Source of the DNA: CAWFQB01 sp965277875
GTDB taxonomy: Bacteria > Armatimonadota > Chthonomonadetes > Chthonomonadales > Chthonomonadaceae
Assembly: GCA_965277875.1 (NCBI GenBank)
Contig: CBDIDV010000002.1
Coordinates: forward strand, 3,844,001 to 3,908,000
Direction of reading: 5' to 3'
DNA length: 64,000 nucleotides
Below the pieces are notes generated by a model. That model had not been told where the DNA came from. It saw only the letters and a program-made list of their open reading frames with translations, and searched no databases. The position numbers and the translations under genes were made by a program. Below, piece after piece: positions 56,282 to 64,000 of the stretch; positions within the stretch are counted from its first letter, which is position 1; every line of letters begins with the position of its first letter.

Positions 56282-57469
56282 ATGAATAAGAAAACGATCC
56301 GCGACATTGACGTGGCGGGCAAGCGCGTGCTGTGCCGCGTAGATTTCAATGTGCCGCAGGACGAAAACGGCGCTATCACCGACGACAACCGCATTCAGGC
56401 CGCGCTGCCGACCATCAGGTATCTGATGGAACACGGCGCGAAGGTGGTTCTGGTGTCGCACCTGGGCCGACCGAAAGGCGTGACCCCCAAGTACACGCTG
56501 GAACCCGTGGCGCTGCGGCTGGAACAACTGCTTGGCAAGCCCGTTGAACTATTGGATAAGACGGTCGGCGACGAGACCTCGGAGGCCATTAACGGACTGG
56601 CGGACGGCGATGTCGTGCTGCTGGAAAACGTGCGCTTTTATCCCGAAGAGGAAAAGAATGATCCGGGCTTTGCCAGAGACCTGGCGTTTCTGGCTGATGT
56701 GTACGTTAATGACGCGTTTGGGACTGCGCATCGCGCCCATGCGAGTACCGAGGGCGTGGCGCATCTGCTTCCCGGCGTGGCCGGCCTGCTGATGGAAAAA
56801 GAACTGGATTATCTGGGCAGCGCATTGGAAACACCCAAGCGTCCTTTCGTCGCCATCCTGGGCGGCAAGAAAGTGACCGACAAGATCGGCGTGATTGACC
56901 AACTTTTGGACAAGGTGGACACGCTCATCATCGGCGGCGGCATGGCGTACACCTTCCTCAAGGCGCAGGGCAAGGAGATCGGCAAAAGCCTGCTGGACGC
57001 GAGTAACCTGGAATACTGCAAGACCGTGCTGGCGAAAGCGGGCGACAAGATACTGCTGCCGGTTGACGTGGTGACGACCGACGCCAACCCGTTCGATGTT
57101 GGCGACGCGGCCTGCAATACGCAGATCGTGAGTATAGACGCCATACCCGCCGATCAGGAAGCCGCCGACATCGGCCCCCTGACGCGCGAAAAATTCGCGA
57201 ACGCCATCAAGGGCGCGGGAACGGTGGTATGGAACGGGCCGATGGGCATCTTCGAGTTTGCCAAGTTCGCCGAGGGAACGCGGGCCGTGGCGCAGTCGCT
57301 TGCGGATTCGGGCGCGGTCACGATCATCGGCGGCGGCGACTCGGCGGCAGCCGCGCAGCAGTTGGGGTTTGCCGACAAGATGACGCACATCAGCACGGGC
57401 GGCGGCGCGTCCCTGGAGTTCCTGGAAGGCAAGCCGCTTCCGGGCGTCCTCGCACTGCAGGACAAATAG
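56282..57469 (+). CDS. pgk: Phosphoglycerate kinase
   Basis: A 395-residue PGK that makes ATP in glycolysis. VLCRVDFNVP, VSHLGRPKGV and the C-terminal nucleotide loop (AVTIIGGGDSAAAA, then HISTGGGASLE) are canonical. The ATG at 56282 has GGAG 7 nt upstream; an earlier ATG at 56270 lacks a site. It lies 60 nt after gap. Length is normal. Confidence 0.98.
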   Translation: MNKKTIRDIDVAGKRVLCRVDFNVPQDENGAITDDNRIQAALPTIRYLMEHGAKVVLVSHLGRPKGVTPKYTLEPVALRLEQLLGKPVELLDKTVGDETSEAINGLADGDVVLLENVRFYPEEEKNDPGFARDLAFLADVYVNDAFGTAHRAHASTEGVAHLLPGVAGLLMEKELDYLGSALETPKRPFVAILGGKKVTDKIGVIDQLLDKVDTLIIGGGMAYTFLKAQGKEIGKSLLDASNLEYCKTVLAKAGDKILLPVDVVTTDANPFDVGDAACNTQIVSIDAIPADQEAADIGPLTREKFANAIKGAGTVVWNGPMGIFEFAKFAEGTRAVAQSLADSGAVTIIGGGDSAAAAQQLGFADKMTHISTGGGASLEFLEGKPLPGVLALQDK

Positions 57470-57494
57470 CAGGATAAATAGCAGGATAAATAGT

Positions 57495-57524
57495 CGAGGC
57501 AGCCGCGCTTTGCAGGCTGCCTCG
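57495..57524 (+). terminator. Hairpin after pgk
   Basis: CGAGGCAGCC and its complement form a 10-bp stem about 25 nt after the pgk stop; a direct repeat of ATAGCAGGATAA precedes it. No T-run follows, so the terminator may be weak. Confidence 0.6.
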
Positions 57525-57645
57525 CATCAGGGCGCTGGACGGCATTGCGCTGCTACAGCGCCCTGCTGCATTGTACGCCTTTCATCAGCGACAATCGGCG
57601 GACAGGCGATCAAGCAAGCTGTTAGTGGAAGGTACGGAGCGGTTA

Positions 57646-58377
57646 ATGCTGTCTGCTGTGACACAGGACATTCTGCGCGAACGTTTTCCTACCCTGCACT
57701 CCCTGCCCGCCTCGCTCTGGGAGCAACTGACAGCGCAGGCCGGCACACGGCGTTACGCGCCTGACGACGTTCTATTCGACAGCGGCAAAACCTGTGACGC
57801 GTATCCCCTGCTGCTGACCGGCACGGTACGCATCGTGGAGGGCGATGAGCGCGGGCGCGAACTCGCGCTGTACCGCATCGCGCCCGGCGATCTGTGCGTT
57901 CTGACACTGGCCGCTTTTCTCCGGCAGCGGGCGCAGACGGCGCGGGGCGTCGCCGATACCGACGTTACGGCGGTGATGCTGCCCCAATCGCTGTTCGACC
58001 TACTGCTCGCGCAGCACGCCCCGTTTCGCGCGTATGTGTTCGGCCTGTTCGCGGCACGTATGGGCGACCTGATGCAGGTTACGCAAGCCGTCGCCTTTCA
58101 GCGGTTGGATCAGCGATTGGCCGCGCTGCTGCTGGCGAAAAGCGGCGCGGCCACTTTCCGGCCCGACTCCTCCCCTCCGCCTCATTCCTCTTCTGAAACG
58201 CAGATCATCCACACCACGCACCAGAAACTCGCGGACGAACTTGGCAGTGTGCGCGAAATCGTCAGCCGCCTGCTGCGGCGCTTCGAGACACAGGGCCTGA
58301 TTGCGCTGGGCCGCGAACAGATACGAATCCTCAACGCGCCCAACCTGCACATCCTTGCGCTCTCCTCTGACCCGTAA
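57646..58377 (+). CDS. Crp/Fnr family transcriptional regulator
   Basis: A 243-residue regulator. Residues about 15-125 form the cyclic-nucleotide-binding-like beta-roll (FDSGKTCDAYPLLLTGTVRI). The C-terminal winged helix includes QKLADELGSVREIVSRLLRRFE (about 195-220), the DNA-recognition region. No Cys cluster at the N-terminus indicates that it is not a classic Fnr oxygen sensor; one Cys lies near residue 52. The ATG at 57646 has GGAGCGG upstream; the frame opens at 57571. It could bind sites such as that at 5730-5749, but this is untested. Confidence 0.9.
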   Translation: MLSAVTQDILRERFPTLHSLPASLWEQLTAQAGTRRYAPDDVLFDSGKTCDAYPLLLTGTVRIVEGDERGRELALYRIAPGDLCVLTLAAFLRQRAQTARGVADTDVTAVMLPQSLFDLLLAQHAPFRAYVFGLFAARMGDLMQVTQAVAFQRLDQRLAALLLAKSGAATFRPDSSPPPHSSSETQIIHTTHQKLADELGSVREIVSRLLRRFETQGLIALGREQIRILNAPNLHILALSSDP

Positions 58378-58565
58378 ATAGACGCCCTTAACTTTCCTGC
58401 CCGCTTCTACCAGTCGTTTCCTTGATACTGAACAGCATTTCCTTAATAGCAAACAGGAATTTTGCTGCTGTGGAACCTGAGTCACAGACGACGGCCTGTT
58501 ATCGCGCCACAATACCCTGTGTAACTGGCAGCATACAAGTGAGAACGTACACAAGGAGGGGCGGG

Positions 58566-58667
58566 ATGAATCCGTTTGATAATTCGTTTTGGGAGGCGCG
58601 TTACGGCGAGGCAGATCATTCCGGCAGGGCCGCCGTCGTCCGTCTGCTGGCCCATAAACCGGCATGA
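58566..58667 (+). CDS. 33-residue ORF with strong ribosome site, methyltransferase-like start
   Basis: A short frame of 33 codons with AAGGAGG 6-7 nt before its ATG. The protein (MNPFDNSFWEARYGEADHSG then RAAVVRLLAHKPA) resembles the first residues of class I SAM methyltransferases (FW..RY...). Its stop overlaps an in-frame ATG upstream of the rhodanese gene as ATGA. Either a leader peptide or the N-terminal remnant of a lost methyltransferase gene. Too short for firm function. Confidence 0.45.
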   Translation: MNPFDNSFWEARYGEADHSGRAAVVRLLAHKPA

Positions 58668-58717
58668 AGACAAACAACACTGACGCGAAGCCAGACGTGT
58701 CAAATGTAAGGGGGTTT

Positions 58718-59260
58718 ATGATGAATGTGCTGACCGCAGACGCACTTGCCGCGCGAACAGCAGCGGGCGAGGATATACTGCTGGTTGACGTGCGCGAGCC
58801 GGGAGAGTACCATTCAGGGCATCTAAAGGGCGCGCTGAACATCCCGATGGAACAGGCGGCGTCCAGCGAAATCGTCCTCTCAGACCGCCGCCCCTTGGTT
58901 CTGGTTTGCCAGAGAGGGGCGCGAGCGGCGCAGGTTTATCAGCGTATCGGGACGCGGCGTTCCGATACGCGGGTTTTGGAAGGCGGCACGACGGAATGGC
59001 AGCGCCGGGGATTTCCGCTGGAGGGTGTCACAACAGGCGCGACCGGAGGCATCTGGAGTCTGGAACGGCAAATCCGGTTTACGGCGGGGCTGCTGACCCT
59101 GTTCGGCGCGGCGGGCAGTCTCGTCTGGCATCCGCTCCTGCTGCTTGCCATTATAGTTGGCGGCGGGCTGATGTTTACCTCGGCCATTAACTGGTGCGGC
59201 ATGGGGATTGTGCTGGCGAGAATGCCCTGGAACCGAAGCGCGGGCCGCGCAGGGGAGTAA
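58718..59260 (+). CDS. Rhodanese domain protein with C-terminal membrane helices (YgaP-like)
   Basis: A 180-residue inner-membrane protein. The rhodanese domain (about 1-105) has DVREPGEYHSGHLKGALNIP and the catalytic Cys64 in LVCQRGARA. Two membrane helices follow (about 110-128 and 131-150) with the conserved NWCGMG segment, as in YgaP/DUF2892 proteins. I choose the ATG at 58718, which has AAGGGGG just upstream; the frame is open from 58664, where ATG overlaps the small ORF. Such proteins are linked to sulphur transfer and detoxification of thiocyanate or cyanide. Confidence 0.87.
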   Translation: MMNVLTADALAARTAAGEDILLVDVREPGEYHSGHLKGALNIPMEQAASSEIVLSDRRPLVLVCQRGARAAQVYQRIGTRRSDTRVLEGGTTEWQRRGFPLEGVTTGATGGIWSLERQIRFTAGLLTLFGAAGSLVWHPLLLLAIIVGGGLMFTSAINWCGMGIVLARMPWNRSAGRAGE

Positions 59261-59305
59261 AATCGTGAGCGGACAGATCACAAACGAACAGGATAGGAAC
59301 GGAAC

Positions 59306-59836
59306 ATGGACGGACAAGACGCGAGACGGCCAATTGAAAGTACCCCGACTGACGAAATGCAGACGCCCGAAGCCCATCTCTTCACGCTGCACAGCGAGTG
59401 GCGCGGCAGCAGCGACGGGGACGGGGTATTGACGGCGGAACGGGATGCGACGCTTGCGTATGGCATACCCGAAGGCACGGGCGGAAAGCCGGGGCGGTCG
59501 AATCCCGAAGAGATGCTTGTCGGCGCGGTCGTCTCGTGCTATAGTATAACACTGGCGATGCTGCTGGAGAAACGCCGCCTGCCTGCGTTCCCTATCGTGG
59601 TAACGGCGGTCGGCACGGTCACGCGGCAGCCGGATCATCGGCTAAAGTTTACCGGCATCCATTTGCGGCCTCGCATCACGGTATACGGGCTGAACGAGGC
59701 GCAGCAGGCAAAGGTTCTGGAACTGGCGCATACGGCGGAACGGGTGTGCCTGGTGTCGAACGCGCTTGCTGACGATGTGACGATCACAGTCACGCCTGAA
59801 ATCGTGCAGGAACAAAGTGAAACACGACTGGTCTGA
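59306..59836 (+). CDS. OsmC family peroxiredoxin-like protein
   Basis: A 176-residue OsmC/Ohr superfamily protein that reduces organic hydroperoxides with thiols. The two active-site Cys are Cys78 in VVSCYS and Cys148 in RVCLVSNAL. A 25-residue N-terminal extension precedes the domain (HLFTLHSEWRGS). AGGAAC lies about 8 nt upstream. It lies between the rhodanese gene and tpiA, so the neighbourhood suggests thiol/peroxide defence coupled to central metabolism; co-transcription is possible. Confidence 0.9.
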   Translation: MDGQDARRPIESTPTDEMQTPEAHLFTLHSEWRGSSDGDGVLTAERDATLAYGIPEGTGGKPGRSNPEEMLVGAVVSCYSITLAMLLEKRRLPAFPIVVTAVGTVTRQPDHRLKFTGIHLRPRITVYGLNEAQQAKVLELAHTAERVCLVSNALADDVTITVTPEIVQEQSETRLV

Positions 59837-59942
59837 GCGAATCCACGGTGCGGCTTACAGCGATGTTCGCCGCGCAAAACAGCCGCAGCAACGAAAACTC
59901 ATCAGCAACAAAAATTTATCCAGAGGAAGAGGAATAAACATC

Positions 59943-60752
59943 ATGCGTAAGGCCATTATCGCGGGCAACTGGAAGATGAACGGCACACGGCAGGACGCGC
60001 AAACATTACTGCGCGATCTGCTGACCAAAATAGCTCCTGACAGCCCCGCCGAAGTAGTTATTTGCCCACCCTATACGGCCCTGTATACCGCCGAGGACAT
60101 TTTGCAGGGAACCTCATTGCACCTGGGCGCGCAGGACGTGTTCTGGAAAGAAAAGGGCGCGTATACGGGCCAGATTTCCACGGCCATGCTGCTGGATGCG
60201 GGCTGCCGCTACGTGATCGTGGGCCACTCCGAGCGGCGCGGGCGCTTCGGCGTACCGGAACCCGACTTCGATGCGCCCACCCTCGCCCACTTCGGCGACA
60301 GCGACAAGACGGTCAATCTAAAACTGCGGGCGTCGCTTGCCGCCGGAATTGTGCCGATCTGCTGCGTGGGCGAAACGCTGATCGAGCGGCAGAGCGGGCA
60401 TACGGATGCGGTTGTCATCGAGCAGACGCGCAACGCCCTACATGACGTGAGCGAGGAACAGGCTGCGACGGTGGTGTTCGCGTATGAGCCGGTCTGGGCC
60501 ATCGGCACGGGCGAGGTGTGCGCGTCCGACGAGGCTGACCGCGTATGCGGCGTGATCCGCGACACGGTAGGCAAGCTGTACGGGCAGCCTGCGGCAGATG
60601 CGGTACGGATACAGTACGGCGGCAGCGTCAAGGCCGACAACGCCCAGGAATTGCTTAACAAGCCCCACATTGACGGCGCGCTCGTGGGCGGCGCAAGCCT
60701 CAAAGCCGCCGATTTCGCCGCCATCATCAACGCCGTAACGGGCAACCCCTAA
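59943..60752 (+). CDS. tpiA: Triosephosphate isomerase with small insertion
   Basis: A 269-residue TIM that interconverts glyceraldehyde-3-phosphate and dihydroxyacetone phosphate. Catalytic residues are Lys11 (GNWKMN), His95 (VGHSERRG) and Glu182 (AYEPVWAIGTG). Between strand 4 and the following helix an extra 15 residues (about 104-118, VPEPDFDAPTLAHFG) are inserted compared with the standard family. The ATG at 59943 has AGAGGAA 9-11 nt upstream; the frame is open upstream to 59817 but overlaps the OsmC end. It lies 107 nt after the OsmC gene and separate from gap-pgk. Confidence 0.96.
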   Translation: MRKAIIAGNWKMNGTRQDAQTLLRDLLTKIAPDSPAEVVICPPYTALYTAEDILQGTSLHLGAQDVFWKEKGAYTGQISTAMLLDAGCRYVIVGHSERRGRFGVPEPDFDAPTLAHFGDSDKTVNLKLRASLAAGIVPICCVGETLIERQSGHTDAVVIEQTRNALHDVSEEQAATVVFAYEPVWAIGTGEVCASDEADRVCGVIRDTVGKLYGQPAADAVRIQYGGSVKADNAQELLNKPHIDGALVGGASLKAADFAAIINAVTGNP

Positions 60753-60994
60753 CCGCAAAACGCAGATGTATGCTGGTGACGAACGCTATGCCGTTCTCAT
60801 CAGCGTACCGCATCGTATAACGTATTCAGTCCTGCATTCCTGCGGGACGTACAAGCTGTTCGATGGGCGTTTCCGAGCCGCCGGCAGCACGCCGCAACAG
60901 TTCTTTCGAGGCTGCGCTGCCACTATGTACAGATTCCTCTCGATGTTGGACGCAAATTCAAGAACTTGTGACACAGCGTTTTCTAAGCCGGAGA

Positions 60995-61714
60995 TTACAG
61001 GCCATACGTGTCGCGCAGGTAGCGGCGGCTTGCCCACATGTCGTTTAGAGGAGTTGCGGACGGGTCTTGTTCCACGACGAGGTACTCCAGGTTGGGCAGG
61101 GTTGGCAGCAGGGCGATCTGGGAGGCAATATCTATGTCGCCTTGTCCGAGCGGAACCGACTGCGCTCCCTTGAAATCGCGCAGGTGCAGAAACCGGATAC
61201 GCGCGCCGTGTTCCACAAGAAAATCCGCCGCATCTTGACCCGCCCGTTCCGCCCATCCCGCGTCGAAGCAGAGGGTCACGGCAGTGGGGTCGAGTTCCCT
61301 TAGCAGTATGTCCATTCCCGTCCGGTCGCCGTCCACCTTTTCAAACTCGAACTCATGATTGTGGTAGTGCAGACCGATGCCGTGTTCGCGCAATTCCCGG
61401 CCTCTGGCGTTGAGGGTCACGGCGGTCCGGCGGTAATCCTCTGCCGTCCGCGCGTTCCATTGCAGGGGGCCGGAACTGCATAGATGACGCGCGCCCACCG
61501 CGTTCAAAAAATTCCGTAGTGGTTCGAGCGGGGCAAGACCGGAGGGAACGAGGTGAACCGCGCCGCACATAATGGGCGCGGCCTGCAATGTCGCCGGATC
61601 GTGGGGCGCTTTGCCCGCGAGGGTTTCTATGGACTCGTAGCCACACTCGGACAGCCCGCGCAGCAGGTCAACGACCTGCGCGTCCAAATCCGGCAGTCGG
61701 CTGAAAATCCACAT
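60995..61714 (-). CDS. Sugar phosphate isomerase/epimerase-like protein
   Basis: A 239-residue xylose isomerase-like TIM barrel. GIGLHYHNHEFEF (metal-site His and Glu), TLCFDAGWAE, and LHLRDFKGAQ are typical. I use the ATG at 61714 for the coordinates, but a strong AGGAGG lies 25 nt upstream, and the frame continues as ATT ATT GCC GCG CAA ATG. The family normally starts with a strand like IAAQLW, so translation may begin at ATT 61726 or 61729. No neighbouring sugar genes. Substrate unknown. Confidence 0.85.
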   Translation of the reverse strand: MWIFSRLPDLDAQVVDLLRGLSECGYESIETLAGKAPHDPATLQAAPIMCGAVHLVPSGLAPLEPLRNFLNAVGARHLCSSGPLQWNARTAEDYRRTAVTLNARGRELREHGIGLHYHNHEFEFEKVDGDRTGMDILLRELDPTAVTLCFDAGWAERAGQDAADFLVEHGARIRFLHLRDFKGAQSVPLGQGDIDIASQIALLPTLPNLEYLVVEQDPSATPLNDMWASRRYLRDTYGL

Positions 61715-61991
61715 TTGCGCGGCAATAATTATGACTTCCTCCTCTCCTGACCGTGTAATCCACGCGGTGGTTGTTCGCGTTTCTCTTCAGCTATTATTGT
61801 CTGCCCGACGCCTGCCGTACAAACAACCGTACTTTCTTATTTAAGCAGGAATTTCCTTCTTAAAACAGAATACTACTGTCCGCCGCCGCAAAAGGCTCCG
61901 TCGCGCGTTCTCTTTCTTGATCGTCGGTTCCTGTCTATTTTTGCTTTCATTGCTTCCTGTTCACTCTGTTCCTGCGCCTCAGGAGGTCAGC

Positions 61992-62441
61992 ATGTCCGAA
62001 AAGGGGTATGAGTTTCTTCAAAGCCACCTTGTCGCTCTCATCGAAATCAAAAGTTTTGCGGACGCCTTCGGGCAATGCTGCTTTCAGATGGAACGCCTGT
62101 GGTTCTCCCTGTTCGAGCGCAGCGCGGGCAACGCTCAAAGCTGGTTCGATGAATGTCTCAAAAAGTCGCTTCCATGCGGAGGATTTGAAAGGGGCCGGCG
62201 GGATGTCAGCAAGGCCGTGGAGGACGACGAAATAAAAAGCGTTCGGCTCAAAGAAATCGTGGAGTTGTGCGGCCTGGTGGATGCCTGCTGCGCCGCGCTT
62301 GCAGGACGGCTTAGAAAAGAGGGCATACAACACAGCGGGGAAGCCTATTACCGCCTCACTCTTGACGGCGAAAAGCATTCGCTGGCCCTGTCCGCCCTGC
62401 TCCTTGCTGTCTTCAAGGGCATGCAGAACAAGGACGTTTGA
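61992..62441 (+). CDS. Hypothetical helical protein
   Basis: A 149-residue soluble protein starting with an ATG that has AGGAGG 6 nt upstream (the frame is open from 61917). The composition suggests a mainly alpha-helical fold with several Cys residues (FGQCCFQMERLW, VELCGLVDACCAAL). No domain recognised. It converges on a secreted-protein gene. Confidence rests on its ribosome site, codon use and frame length. Confidence 0.62.
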   Translation: MSEKGYEFLQSHLVALIEIKSFADAFGQCCFQMERLWFSLFERSAGNAQSWFDECLKKSLPCGGFERGRRDVSKAVEDDEIKSVRLKEIVELCGLVDACCAALAGRLRKEGIQHSGEAYYRLTLDGEKHSLALSALLLAVFKGMQNKDV

Positions 62442-62548
62442 CCGGCAACGGTGGATGCGTAGTCTGCCGTCATGCCACGTCGTTCGCTGTCATGTGCGCG
62501 CTGCCCGTCAGGGTGATGTTGTGCTGCTGGCGGGCGCGTGACACGTCA

Positions 62549-63580
62549 TCAACGGGGCAGGTCCTGGCCGAACGCGCTGTCCTCGCTGCGGAAGGCGAAC
62601 GGCTTGCCGATGGCTGCGGCCCATTGTCGTTTCTGCGTCGGGGTGAGTATTACCAAAGCCTGCTTTTCCATAAGCGCCCGCGTTTTGCGGTCTTCGCGCC
62701 ACAGTTGACGCGTCAGCGCGAGAAAGCCGTCCTGCTTAGACGCGTCGTTGCCGTAGTCACGCAGGAAAACGTTGGCCTGCGAGGACAGAGCCTGTTCGTT
62801 TTGGGCCATGCGGGTACGCAGTTGTTCCCACGCCTCTTTCAGCCTGCCCTCCTGCGCCTCCGACAGTTTCATTGCTTCCTTGGTCTGCTCCGTTCCGTTT
62901 CCTTCTGAGGTTAGCAGAAACGGGCCGCGCCACTGCGCCTCCAACTGCCTGAGCCGCGCGGCCTGGGCGGGCGTCAAGATTATGTCCCGCTGCTTGTCCG
63001 CCTCCTGCCGCGCCCGAACGAGCGCCTGCTGCATTGTGGCAGCCACGGCGCGGACAGCAGGCGTGTCCGCACCATCGTCCGCGCTCCCCGCGACCTGCCC
63101 GTTCACGTCTATGACCAGGTGAAACGGACTGCCATCCCCGCGCAGCAGGCCGCTATCTGCAATGGTTTTCCGAGGAATGGCCTGCAAATTTTGCGTGGTC
63201 TGCGTGTCCAGGGCTGCAAGCTGTTCCTGCTGGCGGATGTTCAGACCGAGTTCGCGCAGCACATCGTCACGCGTCAGCAGCATCTCGGCCTGACTGCGGC
63301 GCGGGTCGAGCGGGCCGAACATCGCATTTGCCGGCCCCAGGTCTGCCCACGGTATCACATTCGGGAAGGTTGAAAGGGCAGGCGGCTGAACAGCGGCAGC
63401 GTGGGCGGCAGAGGATCGAGCGGCGGACGATTGCGGGCGGGACGATTGCGCGGTATGACCCGACACGGCGCAAGGCGTCAGACACAGCAGAACAAAAACA
63501 CTGCCCCGACTCGTGGCGATATAAACTCGTCGCCACGTATCGCGCAAGGCTGGATAGTTACACCCCTGAGAATTTATCAT
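62549..63580 (-). CDS. Exported helical protein of unknown function
   Basis: A 343-residue protein with a hydrophobic N-terminal segment (SVFVLLCLTPCAVSG, about residues 27-41) likely acting as an export signal, followed by a Ser/Ala/Pro-rich linker of about 35 residues. The rest is helical with repeating LTPAQ-like units (ILTPAQAARLRQLEAQWRGP, VILTPTQKRQWAAAIG) resembling Spy/CpxP-like or planctomycete-type envelope proteins. GGGAGG lies 5 nt upstream of the ATG. The function is unknown. Confidence 0.7.
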   Translation of the reverse strand: MINSQGCNYPALRDTWRRVYIATSRGSVFVLLCLTPCAVSGHTAQSSRPQSSAARSSAAHAAAVQPPALSTFPNVIPWADLGPANAMFGPLDPRRSQAEMLLTRDDVLRELGLNIRQQEQLAALDTQTTQNLQAIPRKTIADSGLLRGDGSPFHLVIDVNGQVAGSADDGADTPAVRAVAATMQQALVRARQEADKQRDIILTPAQAARLRQLEAQWRGPFLLTSEGNGTEQTKEAMKLSEAQEGRLKEAWEQLRTRMAQNEQALSSQANVFLRDYGNDASKQDGFLALTRQLWREDRKTRALMEKQALVILTPTQKRQWAAAIGKPFAFRSEDSAFGQDLPR

Positions 63581-63690
63581 GACGCCTCCCTCAAATCTTT
63601 CAAATGACCCGGCACGAGCAGCAGCGCGTAGCCGCGTTGAACGCTTCTGTGAGTTTTGCTTGTCAACTTGTTTGATGCGGCTGTCTGAAA
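63581..63690. other. Intergenic region before the TetR-like remnant
   Basis: Nothing recognisable in this stretch; it should contain the promoter of the leftward exported-protein gene. The last 97 bases of the window (63904-64000) also show nothing. Confidence 0.4.
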
Positions 63691-63903
63691 TTGTTACCGT
63701 TATTTAGCGGCAAGCGCGTTGACATTCATTTCGCGCAGGCGCGGGGCGCGGAAGCGCTGGCGAACGGTCTGCTGCTGCTGATAGACGGCGCGTTTTCCGA
63801 GCGCCGCCTGCTCGGCGCGACAGGCTCGCCCATCGCTCTCATAGAGCCGTCCGCTCAGCTTCTGCGCGCCTGCGGCGTGGAAATGCAGTGCGCGCCGACA
63901 TAG
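63691..63903 (+). pseudogene. Possible TetR C-terminal remnant
   Basis: A frame of about 70 codons with no proper start (only TTG) and a stop at the 63901 region. The sequence ANGLLLLIDGAFSERRLLG then SAQLLRACGVE resembles the last helices of TetR-type regulators. A stop lies in frame just upstream, and there is no DNA-binding domain. It may be a decayed fragment. Confidence is low. Confidence 0.3.
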
Positions 63904-64000
63904 CGGCACGCATCAGAGCCGTTCGGCTGCCGGAAAGGAATGACCCTGTAAGCGCCGCCCCGCGATATGAGTTAATCGGAGGGCAAAAAGACCCACACGT

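Noticed and set aside
57466..57494. Direct repeat ATAGCAGGATAA after pgk
   Set aside because: Only two copies; most likely slippage at the stop codon, noted with the hairpin but not called as an element.
1..64000. tRNA or rRNA genes
   Set aside because: I looked for T-loop-like sequences in the larger gaps and saw none that folded convincingly; a covariance-model search (tRNAscan-SE, Infernal) would settle this.

Overview
This is a 64 kb chromosomal window from a GC-rich, free-living bacterium. It carries a complex I block, large S10 and str ribosomal operons, lower-glycolysis genes, a sugar ABC importer, two Uma2-type nuclease genes, a very large BTAD/STAND regulator, several secreted or lipoprotein genes of unknown function, and signalling proteins with unusual fusions. 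The mix resembles Armatimonadota more than other phyla I considered (Chloroflexota, Planctomycetota). That placement is inference from gene content only; no rRNA is present. I saw no tRNA, CRISPR array or transposase gene.

Left part (1-11.3 kb): a leftward operon nuoA-nuoC-nuoD-nuoE-nuoF, lacking nuoB, is followed by an unknown gene and a HEPN-domain gene cut by the window edge. A perfect TGTGA-N6-TCACA palindrome lies upstream of nuoA. Rightward genes follow: Uma2, queC, a phosphodiester glycosidase-like protein, a nucleotidyltransferase-fold protein, an HtrA-like protease and a small secreted protein.

Middle-left (11.3-29.7 kb): a lipoprotein, the 1089-residue BTAD/ATPase/TPR regulator, a second lipoprotein, a leftward sugar ABC importer with two tandem near-duplicate binding proteins, a HEAT-like membrane protein, a 180-bp palindromic element, a dienelactone hydrolase, a UBP zinc finger, an EthD protein, and a signalling pair. 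That pair is a cyclic-nucleotide-domain histidine kinase and a receiver-thioredoxin-like-flavoprotein fusion. Two tandem secreted paralogues end this part.

Ribosomal block (29.8-43.2 kb), all leftward: rpsL-rpsG, then fusA as a separate unit, an 82-residue protein where tuf usually lies, then rpsJ, a HEPN gene with a small partner, rplC, rplD, rplW, rplB, rpsS, rplV, rpsC, rplP, rpmC, rpsQ, rplN, rplX and rplE. S3, L22, S17 and L4 carry long low-complexity extensions. Many spacers hold inverted pairs of 7-bp-period arrays, which look like a dispersed repeat class; two 9-bp-period relatives occur elsewhere in the window.

Right part (43.3-64 kb): a CocE/NonD hydrolase, a ParE-type toxin-antitoxin pair, a family 2 glycosyltransferase, an M42 aminopeptidase, a lipoprotein, a GNAT acetyltransferase, a HAD phosphatase, a second Uma2 protein, a fusion of an iron-permease-like membrane domain with GAF and receiver domains, two sugar-phosphate isomerase-like proteins, gap-pgk, a Crp/Fnr regulator, a rhodanese membrane protein, an OsmC protein, tpiA, and small secreted or unknown proteins. 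A possible TetR fragment lies at the right edge.
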